A program made the position numbers and the translations under genes. From Conus ventricosus (taxonomy: Eukaryota; Mollusca; Gastropoda; Neogastropoda; Conidae): a stretch of 64,000 nt of DNA. The DNA lies in NCBI GenBank assembly GCA_018398815.1, contig CM031601.1:35834241-35898240 (forward strand), in the 5' to 3' direction. Shown piece by piece: positions 45,057 to 53,809 of this stretch (its first letter is position 1; each line of letters begins with the position of its first letter). The notes beneath the pieces are model-generated. The model saw only the letters and a list, made by a program, of their open reading frames with translations, had not been told where the DNA came from and did no database searches.

Positions 45057-45132
45057 AACACACTCACTCACTCGCTCGCTCACTCACTCACTCACTCACT
45101 CACTCACTCACTCACTCACTCACCACTCACTC

Positions 45133-45198
<66 letters not shown>

Positions 45199-45208
45199 AG
45201 AGAGAGAG
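45057..45208. repeat. (CACT)n and (GA)n microsatellites
   Basis: TCAC/CGCT repeats at 45057-45135 and GA at 45138-45208. Confidence 0.95.
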
Positions 45209-45320
45209 AATGAATGAATGAATGAATGAATTATTTTAATGAATTCAGGCCTTGGCCCATTTCACGAGTTGACATTTTTACATAAATTGGAGACGATTGA
45301 ACAATGCATGCGTAGAGAGA

Positions 45321-45324
<4 letters not shown>

Positions 45325-45360
<36 letters not shown>
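45325..45360. repeat. Poly-G run (about 35)
   Basis: Uninterrupted G tract in the 3' UTR of LINE F. Confidence 0.95.
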
Positions 45361-45476
45361 AACGGGGATGGGAGGGGTAGGGCGTAGGGGCGTGGGTGGT
45401 GGGGGGAGGAGATCACAATGTTCAAAACACATTCTAAACAGGGACAAAAGTCCTCGAATACATTTCAAGCAAACTT

Positions 45477-46339
45477 ACGGTTTGTCACGAATCTCAAAAC
45501 ATTTAAAGACATACCAAGCCAGTTGCCTTATTTTGACTTCACTATGAGTTGACATCAAATATGAAAACTGTCTCCATTCATTGCAAGGAGCTATATTCTT
45601 CAGAAGAAAAAGAAAACACCGAAGGTGCTGGGGAGGACCCAGAGAAGCACTGTCTTCACCTGCCTTTAGAGCAGTCCTGTACCACCCTTGGAGGCCTGCG
45701 CTGTGTTGACGATGGGTACCATACACACATGAGTTGACATCAAATATGAAAACTGTCTCCATTCATTGCAAGGAGCTATATTCTTCATATGTACATGCCT
45801 AATACTATCATATTGTTTGCATCGGAACAAAAAATGTTTCGTTCTCAATTTCACCTGGACAAAAGGGGCAGTTATTATCAACAGTAACCCCAGGTTTAAC
45901 ATATCTGTTACAATGTACTTTCAAATTAGTTATGCCCAGTCGGAATCTAATTAAAGCGTCTCTGAAATATTTCTGCTTTATACAACCTAAATAAACTTCC
46001 GGCACAGGTCAGATTTGAAGTCTCTGTAGAGAACATAATGGTCACTGGTAGTCAAATTGTGCTCCCAGTCTTGGCGGTTCATATCAAGGAGTCTCTGTTT
46101 GAAGACATTACAAAATCGATTCACATCACCCACTCCCTGAGCAAGCCATACAAATCCAAAACCAGTTCTATTCAGTAAAAACCTCAATTCTGATACCAGT
46201 TCCGTTTGCAGTTTAAGTCTAAATTCATGAGCATCCTGTACGCTTGCTTAGGTAAGCGCTTGTCATTCATATCTAACAATCTGAACCAAAATTTCAAAGT
46301 TTTCATAAAACCATTGATAATTAGAGGGTGTCTGCCGAG
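45477..46339 (-). pseudogene. LINE F ORF2, C-terminal region with Cys/His element and a 126-bp insertion
   Basis: Several frames. Readable: 'NRTGFGFVWLAQGVGDVNRF', 'KQRLLDMNRQDWEHNLTTSD', 'RDALIRFRLGITNLKVHCNR' and 'NNCPFCPGEIENET', the C-terminal zinc-like element. After the insertion at 45603-45728 it ends 'SEVKIRQLAWYVFKCFEIRD' and a TAA near 45477. The 3' UTR to 45236 includes a 35-bp G run. Confidence 0.75.
45544..45787. repeat. 59-bp direct repeats flanking a 126-bp insert
   Basis: ATGAGTTGACATCAAATATG and the following 39 bases occur at 45544-45602 and again at 45729-45787. The 126 bases between are unrelated to LINE F. On the minus strand the insert runs from TGTGTATGGTACCCATCG to a T-rich end. 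Confidence 0.93.
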
Positions 46340-47769
46340 CTCACCATAAACCATTTGGTTTGGTGTTCGTAGGCCACGTTTAGGTATCTTTTGCAGGCAA
46401 ATAAATGATTTTTTTCAGTAGGATCGTCCTTTACCAAGATACTCCATATCTCAGCAGTGTACGACAAAACAGGTTGAATCATGGTATCAAATATTTTTTA
46501 AAAGGTTTTTCTTGTCATTTGGCTGAGAGAGCTGTGAGCTTTTAGAACCTCAAACAAGGACTTTTTACCTTTGACTGCAAGCTGCTTTACACTGTTGCAC
46601 ATATTCATTGACGTGGTAAATGTAAAGCCTAAATACACATAACTATTTACAACTTCAATGTTAGTACCATTGATGAACCATTCCTCATGACTTCCTAGAT
46701 ACCCTCCCTTCCTGAAAACCATGATCTTGCTTTTGTCAATATTTACAGTTAGTCCGAGTTTGGTGCACATTTTACATACACAATCGAGCTGGCGCTGTAG
46801 GCTACTAGGCGAACATGACAATAACGCTAGGTCATCAGCAAACAGCAAAATAAAAAGTTCAACAAGGTCTGGTAGTAACTGGATACCATGTTTGCCGAAT
46901 CCGGTGACATGTTCTGCAAGCTCATTAATAATTACAGCAAAAAGAGTTGGACTAAGGACACAACCTTGGCGCAAGCCTTGGGGACATTCGAAAGCTTCGG
47001 TGAGTTCATTTTGAACTCTAACACGTGCAGTCACCTTAAGATAAATTGCCTTGATTGCGTTCAAAAATTTGAATGATACACCTGTCCTGTGTAATGACCC
47101 AAGCAGAGTGTCACGCTTAATTGTATCAAACGCTTTTTGGAGATCGATAAAAGCGACATAAAGCTTACCACCAGGTCTAGACAAGTACTTCTGCGTTAAA
47201 GCATACAACGTAAATACGTGATCTGAGGTTGAATAACCTCGTCTAAAACCTGCCTGCATTTCTCCAATTTTTTCATTCGCTTCCAGCCAGTTGCAAAGTC
47301 TTTTCTTGAGGATTGAGGTGTAGCATTTACCAAGTAAGCTCAGAAGCGATATTCCCCTATAATTGTCGGTGACACGGGGGTTGCCTTTTTTAAAAATGGG
47401 GACTATTACAGCACTTGACCACATTTCAGGGTACTGGCCTTTATCAAAAATATCGTTGAAGTATTCAGTCAAAAAGTGGACAACATGGATTCCCGCCGTT
47501 TTCAGCATTTCAGCAAGAATTTCATCTTGGCCACTTGACTTTCCGTTTTTCAACGACTTTATAGCTCTTTGTACCTCATCACTCGTGATTTTATCGTCTA
47601 GCGGGTCAAGCTGTACATTGGCATTTGTAGGTGGCAGATTAAAGTTGCTCGTTTGATCAGCCAGATTAGACTGGAACACATTCATAAAATGATTCTGCCA
47701 TTCATATGTCGAGATGCTCTTTGGAGCTGCTTTCTTGACAGACCAGAGCACGCCTTTAACTCTTTCCAA
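46340..47769 (-). pseudogene. LINE F ORF2, reverse transcriptase domain
   Basis: An open frame of 423 codons to 46498. Motifs in order: 'SAVIVPIFKKGNPRVTDNYR', 'GISLLSLLGKCYTSIL', 'MQAGFRRGYSTSDHV', 'LYVAFIDLQKAFDTI' (palm A), 'PQGLRQGCVLSPTLFAVIIN' (B), 'LFILLFADDLALLS' (FADD catalytic box), 'GLTVNIDKSKIMVFRKGG' and 'NSYVYLGFTFTTSMNMC'. After the TAA at 46498 the same frame goes on with 'KIFDTMIQPVLSYTAEIWSI', so one stop separates RT from the thumb/C-terminal region. Catalytic residues look intact. Confidence 0.9.
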
Positions 47770-49013
47770 AACATTTTAGGATTGTGCAAAGTATCTGAGA
47801 GGAGCTGGGCTTTATCTGCCTTGAATCGTTTACATTTATGTTCCAAAAGTGATTTGTATTCTTTACGTGCCTCAACATATGTGTGCCTGTCACCTGGGTC
47901 ACGCGTGCGCTTAAATGATCGAAGTTTCAATCTGGTTTCCTTACGAGTATGAGAGCAATCTTTGTCAAACCATGTCTCATTAATGAGGGGCATGCCCAGT
48001 TTAACTTTCTTTTTCATACAAACACTGGAACTAGTCAAACAATCTACAAATACCTGAAGCGCCAAGTTTATATCAACATTAATCAACCTAACAGCTGTAT
48101 TTAATTTAGCTTGTGTATCAATGCTAAGAAAGCATTTAAGGAACGTATCTGTTTCTTCCGCATTCCACACATACTTATCAAATGGCAATGCTACTTTAAG
48201 AACCAGGGACACAGGCAAGTGATCGGATTCTACACAGGCAGTTTCAACTGTCAATGAATCTAGAACATTCTCAATACATAAGTCATTTGACAACACAAAA
48301 TAGTCTATTGTACTTGATCCTGTTGTTGATACATAAGTGAAACTATCATGAAAGCGAAACCGGGTAGCACCATTAAGAACTGAACATTGTATGGCCTCAC
48401 ACATGCTGAGCAATTGCAAACCAAAGTGATTGAATTCCAAATCTTGCGAAGTTCTTTCCAGGTAGTCATTTTCAACACCACTCGCTGTCCAGTTTGTACT
48501 AAGTTCACGGCTGTTGACCTCACCCGTTCGGGCATTATAATCGCCACATAACAAAATATAGAAATCTGATTTTTTCTCTATCAGCACTGCTAAACAGTGT
48601 TCGATTAAATCAATACCAACGCCCATATCGGATTGAGCGTATGCAGGTGAGTCCCGAGGAGGAATGTAAAAGAAAATGCACATAACTGGTTTTTCAGAAG
48701 TAAAATGGTTTGCTGACATTTCTAACACAACAAAGTTGTCAAGGTTCACACTGATGCGTTTAAAATAATTAGTGAAACAGTTACGCACCAGAACCATCAC
48801 TCCTCCACTTTTCCTACCTCGTCTACTAAGTTTCTTAGCCGGTGCTGAAAATAATACAAAATCTTTCATAACATTCATTTCAAAACTTTCACCTACAAAG
48901 GTTTCTGTTTAAACATATTATGTCATAAGTGTTTAGGAAACTGATAAAGTCACGATTGCCTACCTTATTTGCAATTCCCCCAACATTATAATTCAGTATC
49001 TTCAAAAGAGTAG
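47682..49013 (-). pseudogene. LINE F ORF2, endonuclease domain
   Basis: APE-type endonuclease that nicks the target site. The frame opens with 'LLKILNYNVGGIANKVGNRD' just below 49013; a small indel near 48910 moves into the 398-codon frame. Motifs: 'RRGRKSGGVMVLVRN', 'YILLCGDYNARTG' (catalytic Asp/Asn), 'TTGSSTIDYFVLSNDL' and 'ACVESDHLPVSLVL' (SDH). The linker ends with 'NPKMFWKELKACSGLS', where another shift near 47730 leads into the RT frame. The key catalytic positions I can see are intact. Confidence 0.85.
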
Positions 49014-49098
49014 GTGTACTAGCATGTGTAGGCCTGTGTGGACTTGCGAGTGTATGTGTTGGTGCATGTTTGTTGTCAACACCGGGCTGGCCATGGCG

Positions 49099-50295
49099 TC
49101 AGGCATCAAGGGTCGCAGATGCCCGTGGGGAATCGAAACGTAGTTGTTGCTGTCTGTATTTGCCACGTGTGACTGCACCCTGGGAGCGGACAGGATCCAC
49201 CTCGTCACAGGAATCTGATGGATGACCTCTAATGCCGTGAAGCCTCTCCGTTTCGTCAAGGTGTCTGGTGCCACGGGGGTAGTCGTGCTTGACAACATCT
49301 GCACCGGCTGAGTGCAAGGTATCAGTAACGGTGCCTCCGCCCAACTCCACATCCATGGTGATGTGGTCAGCACACTGTTGCAGATGACGACTACCACCAC
49401 TGCCACCCCCGAGAGGCACTCGTGCAGTAGCAGCAGCTGTGCTGGTTGTAGCTGGCTGAAGAGCAGGGAAGTCGCTGCTATTGGTCATATCGGCGGTAGA
49501 GTTGTCATGGTCCGGTCGATGAGATGGAGGCTGAATGCTGTTGTCCTCGGGGTCACGTTGAGAGGGGGCCAGGCTCCTCAGGTCGTCGTCCTGCAGTCCT
49601 GTGTTGCTGAGGTGCTCACGGATGAATTCTGCCTCCTTCTGCATGTCCCAGTCTCGGTTATACTTGTCATTGATTAAGGCTGCCAGACTCGTCCCAATGC
49701 CCCTGGATTCTGCGATGTCCTCTTCGGCTTCAGCTTCAGAGTAGCTAGGTCTGGGGCGTGGCTGGGTATTAACAACCCCAGCAGCGACGATCTTGCCTTG
49801 TCTCAAGTAGCCACGTTGGTTGTTCTCCCACAAAGACTTCAGCTGCTCACGTTGTTGCGGCGTGTAGTCAGGACCAATCTTAACGCCATCTTTCTCCATC
49901 ATTTTTCTGGCTTCTCTGTTCTTCATCAGCATCATCGTGTGATTAAATCTTCGGAAGCTGACGACGACGGGTCTAGCGCGTGAACTGCTCGGTCTACCAA
50001 CACGGTAAGCTTCGTCGACGTCGTCATTCTTGAAACAATTTGAGTCGAGATATTTGTTCATGGTCTGGACCACTGTAGAAAGCAGCGAGTCAGAAGATTC
50101 CGGGCTTTCTTCTTTGATGCCGGTTATTTTAACGTTCTTACGCCGTTCGTTAGCCTGAAGCTGATCGACTTTCTGCTGAAGGATATGCACACGCTGTTCA
50201 GAGTCTTTCACCTTTCTGATCAAACAGTCAATATTTTTGCTGTTGCTCTTGACATATATGTTGAGTGTGGACAACGAGCTCTTGATAGTTGACAT
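49099..50295 (-). CDS. LINE F ORF1p body: coiled coil and RRM-like domain
   Basis: An open frame of 398 codons. Residues 1-50 continue a heptad-patterned coiled coil ('VKDSEQRVHILQQKVDQL'). Then 'ERRKNVKITGIKEESPESS' and 'DDVDEAYRVGRPSSSRARPV' with 'VVSFRRFNHTMMLMKNR' resemble the RRM of L1-type ORF1 proteins (transposase_22-like). The C-terminal half is low-complexity, acidic, then Ser/Thr/Gly-rich, with no zinc knuckle. ORF1p would bind element RNA as a trimer and act as nucleic-acid chaperone. In the intact gene it would be fused to the 2A leader upstream; here it is shifted by one frame. Confidence 0.8.
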   Translation of the reverse strand: MSTIKSSLSTLNIYVKSNSKNIDCLIRKVKDSEQRVHILQQKVDQLQANERRKNVKITGIKEESPESSDSLLSTVVQTMNKYLDSNCFKNDDVDEAYRVGRPSSSRARPVVVSFRRFNHTMMLMKNREARKMMEKDGVKIGPDYTPQQREQLKSLWENNQRGYLRQGKIVAAGVVNTQPRPRPSYSEAEAEEDIAESRGIGTSLAALINDKYNRDWDMQKEAEFIREHLSNTGLQDDDLRSLAPSQRDPEDNSIQPPSHRPDHDNSTADMTNSSDFPALQPATTSTAAATARVPLGGGSGGSRHLQQCADHITMDVELGGGTVTDTLHSAGADVVKHDYPRGTRHLDETERLHGIRGHPSDSCDEVDPVRSQGAVTRGKYRQQQLRFDSPRASATLDA

Positions 50296-50624
50296 GTCTT
50301 GTGCTGTGGCGTGGTGTGAACAGCAGTTTGTTTCTTTAGCTCCTTCATTCCACTCACCACAGTCTGTATCTGCTGGGAGAGCTGATCCAGTTTCTGATCG
50401 AGATCCTGAGGCCCTGGATTCACTTCGATGTCCCCCGACTGCAGCAGTGGCAGGCCCATTGTCAGGAACATCAGCACCATGTCAGTGGGGCGGACAGAAA
50501 CGGGAATCTTCAGAGATGAACGACGTAACGTGTTTGCTCTCTTGGCCCGTTTCGCCATAAAACCGATGAACATGGGTAAGAAAATGCCAACGGCAGATCG
50601 ATGTTGCTCAGCGCTAACCGGCAT
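50220..50624 (-). pseudogene. LINE F ORF1, N-terminal part with 2A peptide
   Basis: ATG at 50624. Residues 10-25 are hydrophobic, followed by a basic stretch (AKRAKRANTLRRSSLK), then a hydrophobic run 'DMVLMFLTMGLPLLQ' and the 2A core GDIEVNPGP at residues 64-72 (50409-50435). In the 2A mechanism the ribosome skips the Gly-Pro bond, releasing about 71 residues and restarting at the final Pro. Downstream 'DLDQKLDQLSQQIQTVVSGM' starts a coiled coil. A one-base shift at about 50300-50340 breaks the join to the frame at 50295. Confidence 0.85.
50409..50435 (-). promoter_or_regulatory. 2A ribosome-skipping motif
   Basis: Encodes GDIEVNPGP, matching the D-(V/I)-E-x-N-P-G-P consensus, preceded by the expected Leu-rich segment (LTMGLPLLQS). 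All consensus residues are intact. Confidence 0.88.
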
Positions 50625-50842
50625 ATTATAAAATACAAGAAAACTTTATAGGAAGTGGAGAAATAAGAATTTACTTCAGGATGTATGAAAAGGAATCTTG
50701 TCTTCAGCAAAACTTGTTCTAAGTCCAAAACAAACCCCGTGAGTACGATATAACAGCTTCACGATTCAATGCGCTGACTGAGCTCTCTGTTCACGTCCTT
50801 CCTCGACGACGGTCGCCTGTCAACTGAGAGAAAGAGAGAGAG

Positions 50843-51566
50843 AGAGAGAACGAACGAACGAACGAACGAAATTTATTGCTAGTAAGCTGTACAGCCCATT
50901 TAGCAAATCGACGCGATAGCACATTGACAACACAGCCCCATTGGCATGGACACCACATGCACAGCAATGCTTTTTGTTTTTCACATTACATGAAGTCGTG
51001 AACGACAAAATGTCTCTGATATCTGTGCATAATCCGGTCAGTGGAGGGCAGTCATCCCAGGTAGAACTGGATCATACCGAGGAGTACGTGCAATCGCCGT
51101 AGAGCACGTGCTTGCGTCTCTGTGTGTTGTGTGTTGCTGGCACGTCTTCCTTTCCGCAGGTGGGATAATTTGACACGTTCTTCTGACGACACGTTTCTGT
51201 GTTCCTGCTTCACGTACCAAAACACACAGTCGTCTTCTGAACAAGGATCACAGGAGTACTCTACAACAATGTCATCCGACTCGCACATCAACACACCCAC
51301 ACCATCTGTCTGATGAAGCACGATCTTGTTCTTGTCTCTCAACCGTTTCTGTACCCCTCTGTCAGTTAAAGTGGCAACATAATATTTCACCACTCCCGTA
51401 TCAAACCCTGCCACTGTTCGGTCTATTGAATGCTCAAGGCCTGTGTCCATGACGGAGTGCTGGATTTCCTGATTAATGATATCACACTCAGACTGACAAG
51501 GGCACAAAGATAGAAGATCGTCTTGAACATCAGACGTGTCAGATTCGTTGTCGACGTGTGCAGGCT
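50843..51566 (-). pseudogene. Conserved-looking short protein G, C-terminal part (unidentified)
   Basis: An open minus-strand frame from about 51610 to a stop at 51052. It starts without ATG in 'NFYSRLAQPFKPAHVDNESD', then 'CPCQSECDIINQEIQH', 'VVKYYVATLTDRGVQKRLRD', 'IVVEYSCDPCSEDDCVFWYV' and 'LRRLHVLLGMIQFYLG'. No known domain recognised. Downstream, AGCAATAAATTT (poly(A) signal) is followed by a (TTCG)n tail and CT run at 50846-50868, so the copy looks retroposed. It may be the second half of the protein at 52935-53363, now separated from it. Confidence 0.5.
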
Positions 51567-51653
51567 TAAAAGGCTGTGCCAGTCTTGAATAAAAGTTTCT
51601 CTGTGTTAGGTTTTCTTATGGGAGCAAAAGTTACCCACTTGTTTACTGTTTAT
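51566..51653. repeat. 88-bp repeat, copy 1 (uninterrupted)
   Basis: TTAAAAGGCTGTGCCAGTCT through GGTTTTCTTATGGGAGC to GTTTACTGTTTA. The same sequence occurs at 53760-53809 plus 57012-57055, where it is split by the CR1-like element. Confidence 0.93.
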
Positions 51654-51687
51654 TGTTTACTGTTCCCTGCCTCGTTTCATTTCCAAT

Positions 51688-52340
51688 TTTACTTAAATAA
51701 AACTAATGGAGCAGGATTATTGCTTGCTATTTGTTATACAAAAGCATTTGATTCGATATCAAAGAGCTTTCTGCTGTAAGTGTTTGACGTTTTTGGTTTC
51801 GGACCAGATTTTTAAAAATGTGTATCTATTTTGACAAACGGAAACATGACCACTGTAAATCAAGGAGGTTGGATTTCCGAGCCTTTTGATGTGAACTGAG
51901 GAATGAGACAAGGTTGCCCGTTCTCACCATTAGCCTTTGTGCTAGCCGTTGAGCTAACTAGCCATTAAGATTCAAAATAGTTCGATTGCTGGCATCGAAG
52001 ATCCTTTACATTCTTAGAATGGAAACTCTGGTATTAAGATAAAACAAATAGCGGATGACACAACATTGTTTCTCAAAGACAGACATGATCTGTTTAAATC
52101 GTTAGAAATCTTGTCATCCTTTGAAAGTTTTCTGGCTTAAATTAAAATTGAATGCTCAGAAAACAAAAGCTTTATTTATGGGAACTATGAAAAAAGAGCC
52201 AGATCTCCCATTCACAACAGTAAACAGAATTAAAGTTTTGGGAATGTATTTTAATACTAACAAGATGGCGAAGAATACTGATGAAAACTACGAAGAAAGA
52301 ATCGATAAACTGAATAATATAGTGTTCATATCAAAGTGAG
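51688..52340 (+). mobile_element. L1/Tx1-like RT, middle part
   Basis: Plus-strand frames read 'YLNKTNGAGLLLAICYTKAF' then DSI (palm A), 'NQGGWISEPFDVN', 'GMRQGCPFSPLAFVLAVEL' (motif B), 'QIADDTTLFLKD'-like ADD region at about 52045-52080, 'LKLNAQKTKALFMGTMKK' and 'INRIKVLGMYFNTNKMAKNT'-like thumb text. It begins abruptly at the codons for YLNK, exactly where the minus-strand fragment at 57057-58130 ends. Confidence 0.8.
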
Positions 52341-52934
52341 TTTTTCTATATAATCTTGCCAGGAACAGCCCCTCTAGCTCTGGTTACTGCAGGATCTTTT
52401 CATGAACTAAGTTCATACTGCAAACAATACCCCGGTTTACGGTCACATCGGATAGACTATCACAGAGACTTCGACTTCAGGTCTGACAGAGGGTGTGGGA
52501 GAGGGGGAGGGGAGGAGGAATAGGAGGGTGGGGTGGGGTACAAACAACCCCGTTCCAGATCCCAAACCACAGACCCAGAATTCTCTTGCATCTTTGGCGA
52601 GCGCGATATTTGGAAAAGAGTCCGTCAACGTTAGTCCCATGGACTAGTCCCGTGAAAATGACGATATTCGCATCAGCTGAAAGAGAGGGACAGTTAAAAA
52701 AAATCCCTCCTCATCAAAAGATGTGGTGAGTTATCAGGGTGTGTTGAGTTCTCTTCACCCTTATCCGCGATGGTGTTGATCGCAAGTTAATTATTCCGCA
52801 ATGATGAACCAAATCAGAACTGTGGACCCAAAGTTTAATCTCTCTCTCTCTCTCTCTCTCTGGGGTCTCGTGGCTTGGCACGAGGCGACAGGGCGCCATT
52901 TGTCTAAGCTGCTGAAAGTATTTTCGATTCTTCT
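52341..52934. other. No gene supported; (CT)n at 52840-52862
   Basis: Unique sequence upstream of the 142-codon ORF, with a GGGGA-rich patch at 52495-52545. No motif recognised. Confidence 0.4.
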
Positions 52935-53363
52935 TTGAAAATGCCAATTACTGGACTTCCAGCGACTATGGAGACAGCCCTGAACGCCCTGCTGACCGAC
53001 AACGCAGTGTCAAGCTGGAAAATTGCAGGTGAAGGCAGCAACACCGTCGTCGTCCTGCGACTGAAGCCAGCCGTCACGCTCACAACAACAATGGCGGATC
53101 CTGTCGCAAACCGGGAAACGCGAGTTCAATATTATAGAAAGAAACCACCCAGCCAGGTTCGACGTGATCAAAAAAGAGCACAGCAGCAAAAAAGACGACT
53201 TGAACAGGTTGGTGATGATAACGAAAACACTTGTGAAGCGAATGAACTGGCTTTCTTCGACACGGAATTGGAAGATCGCATTACACAATGCACTACACTG
53301 GATGCCACTGAAAACACATTAAACTTGAATAAAGTCAGACAAATACATAGACGAACAATCTAA
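52935..53363 (+). CDS. Short basic protein G, N-terminal part (unidentified)
   Basis: An open frame of 142 codons. The first in-frame triplet reported as start is TTG; the better start is ATG at 52941 (MPITGLPATMETALNALLTD). Features: an amphipathic N-terminus, 'NAVSSWKIAGEGSNTVVVLR', then a very basic segment 'YYRKKPPSQVRRDQKRAQQQ' and an acidic tail (VGDDNENTCEANEL). The tail runs into the left arm of a 100-bp inverted repeat. I do not recognise a characterised family; the SSWKI...RKKPPSQ pattern looks like recurrent uncharacterised invertebrate proteins, but that is from memory of pattern only. Confidence 0.5.
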   Translation: MKMPITGLPATMETALNALLTDNAVSSWKIAGEGSNTVVVLRLKPAVTLTTTMADPVANRETRVQYYRKKPPSQVRRDQKRAQQQKRRLEQVGDDNENTCEANELAFFDTELEDRITQCTTLDATENTLNLNKVRQIHRRTI

Positions 53364-53761
53364 TAGTGGGGGAAAAAAAACAAGCGCAGGCCAACAACTG
53401 AACTGTCTTCATAGTAATGACGCCAGGAGCGCAGACACAACCAGCCGTGTCTCCCTGATGAGTTCCGACCCAGCGGACGAAAGGCCTCGGAGCAGGCAAT
53501 ACAAATATATCTGCCTTCAAAAGGGATTACGATAGTTCCCTTATGCAGCTAGTGGAGAGTTTTCATATATGTAATATAAATTATTTTCTTAATTTCATGT
53601 TCCCAGTTTCTCCATCTTCAACCCCCCCCCCCCCCCCCTCCTCAAGTCCAAATCTTTGCCAAGTCATTACTATGAAGACAGTTCAGTTGTTGGCCTGCGC
53701 TTGTTTTTTCGCCCACTATTAGATTGTTCGTCTATGTATTTGTCTGACTTTATTCAAGTTT
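53321..53761. repeat. 100-bp inverted repeat with 243-bp spacer
   Basis: Left arm 53321-53420 begins AAACTTGAATAAAGTCAGAC; right arm 53664-53761 ends GTCTGACTTTATTCAAGTTT. Arms differ mainly in the length of an A/T run. The spacer has a C run at 53621-53638. Confidence 0.93.
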
Positions 53762-53809
53762 AAAAGGCTGTGCCAGTCTTGAATAAAAGTTACTCTGTGT
53801 AAGGTTTTC

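Larger units (their letters stand above)
45209..50820 (-). mobile_element. Nearly full-length LINE F with 2A-bearing ORF1
   Basis: Reads on the minus strand from about 50820 to a (TTCA)n tail (plus-strand GAATGAATGAAT at 45209-45231). ORF1 (about 50624-49099) has a 2A motif, a coiled coil and an RRM-like region. ORF2 (about 49013-45477) has endonuclease, RT and C-terminal Cys/His element. Only a few frameshifts separate the frames, so this is one of the younger elements here. The RT type and the 2A motif suggest the CR1/L2/Rex1/Crack side of the APE-type LINEs, while the RRM-type ORF1 is also seen in L1. I do not fix the clade. Confidence 0.85.
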
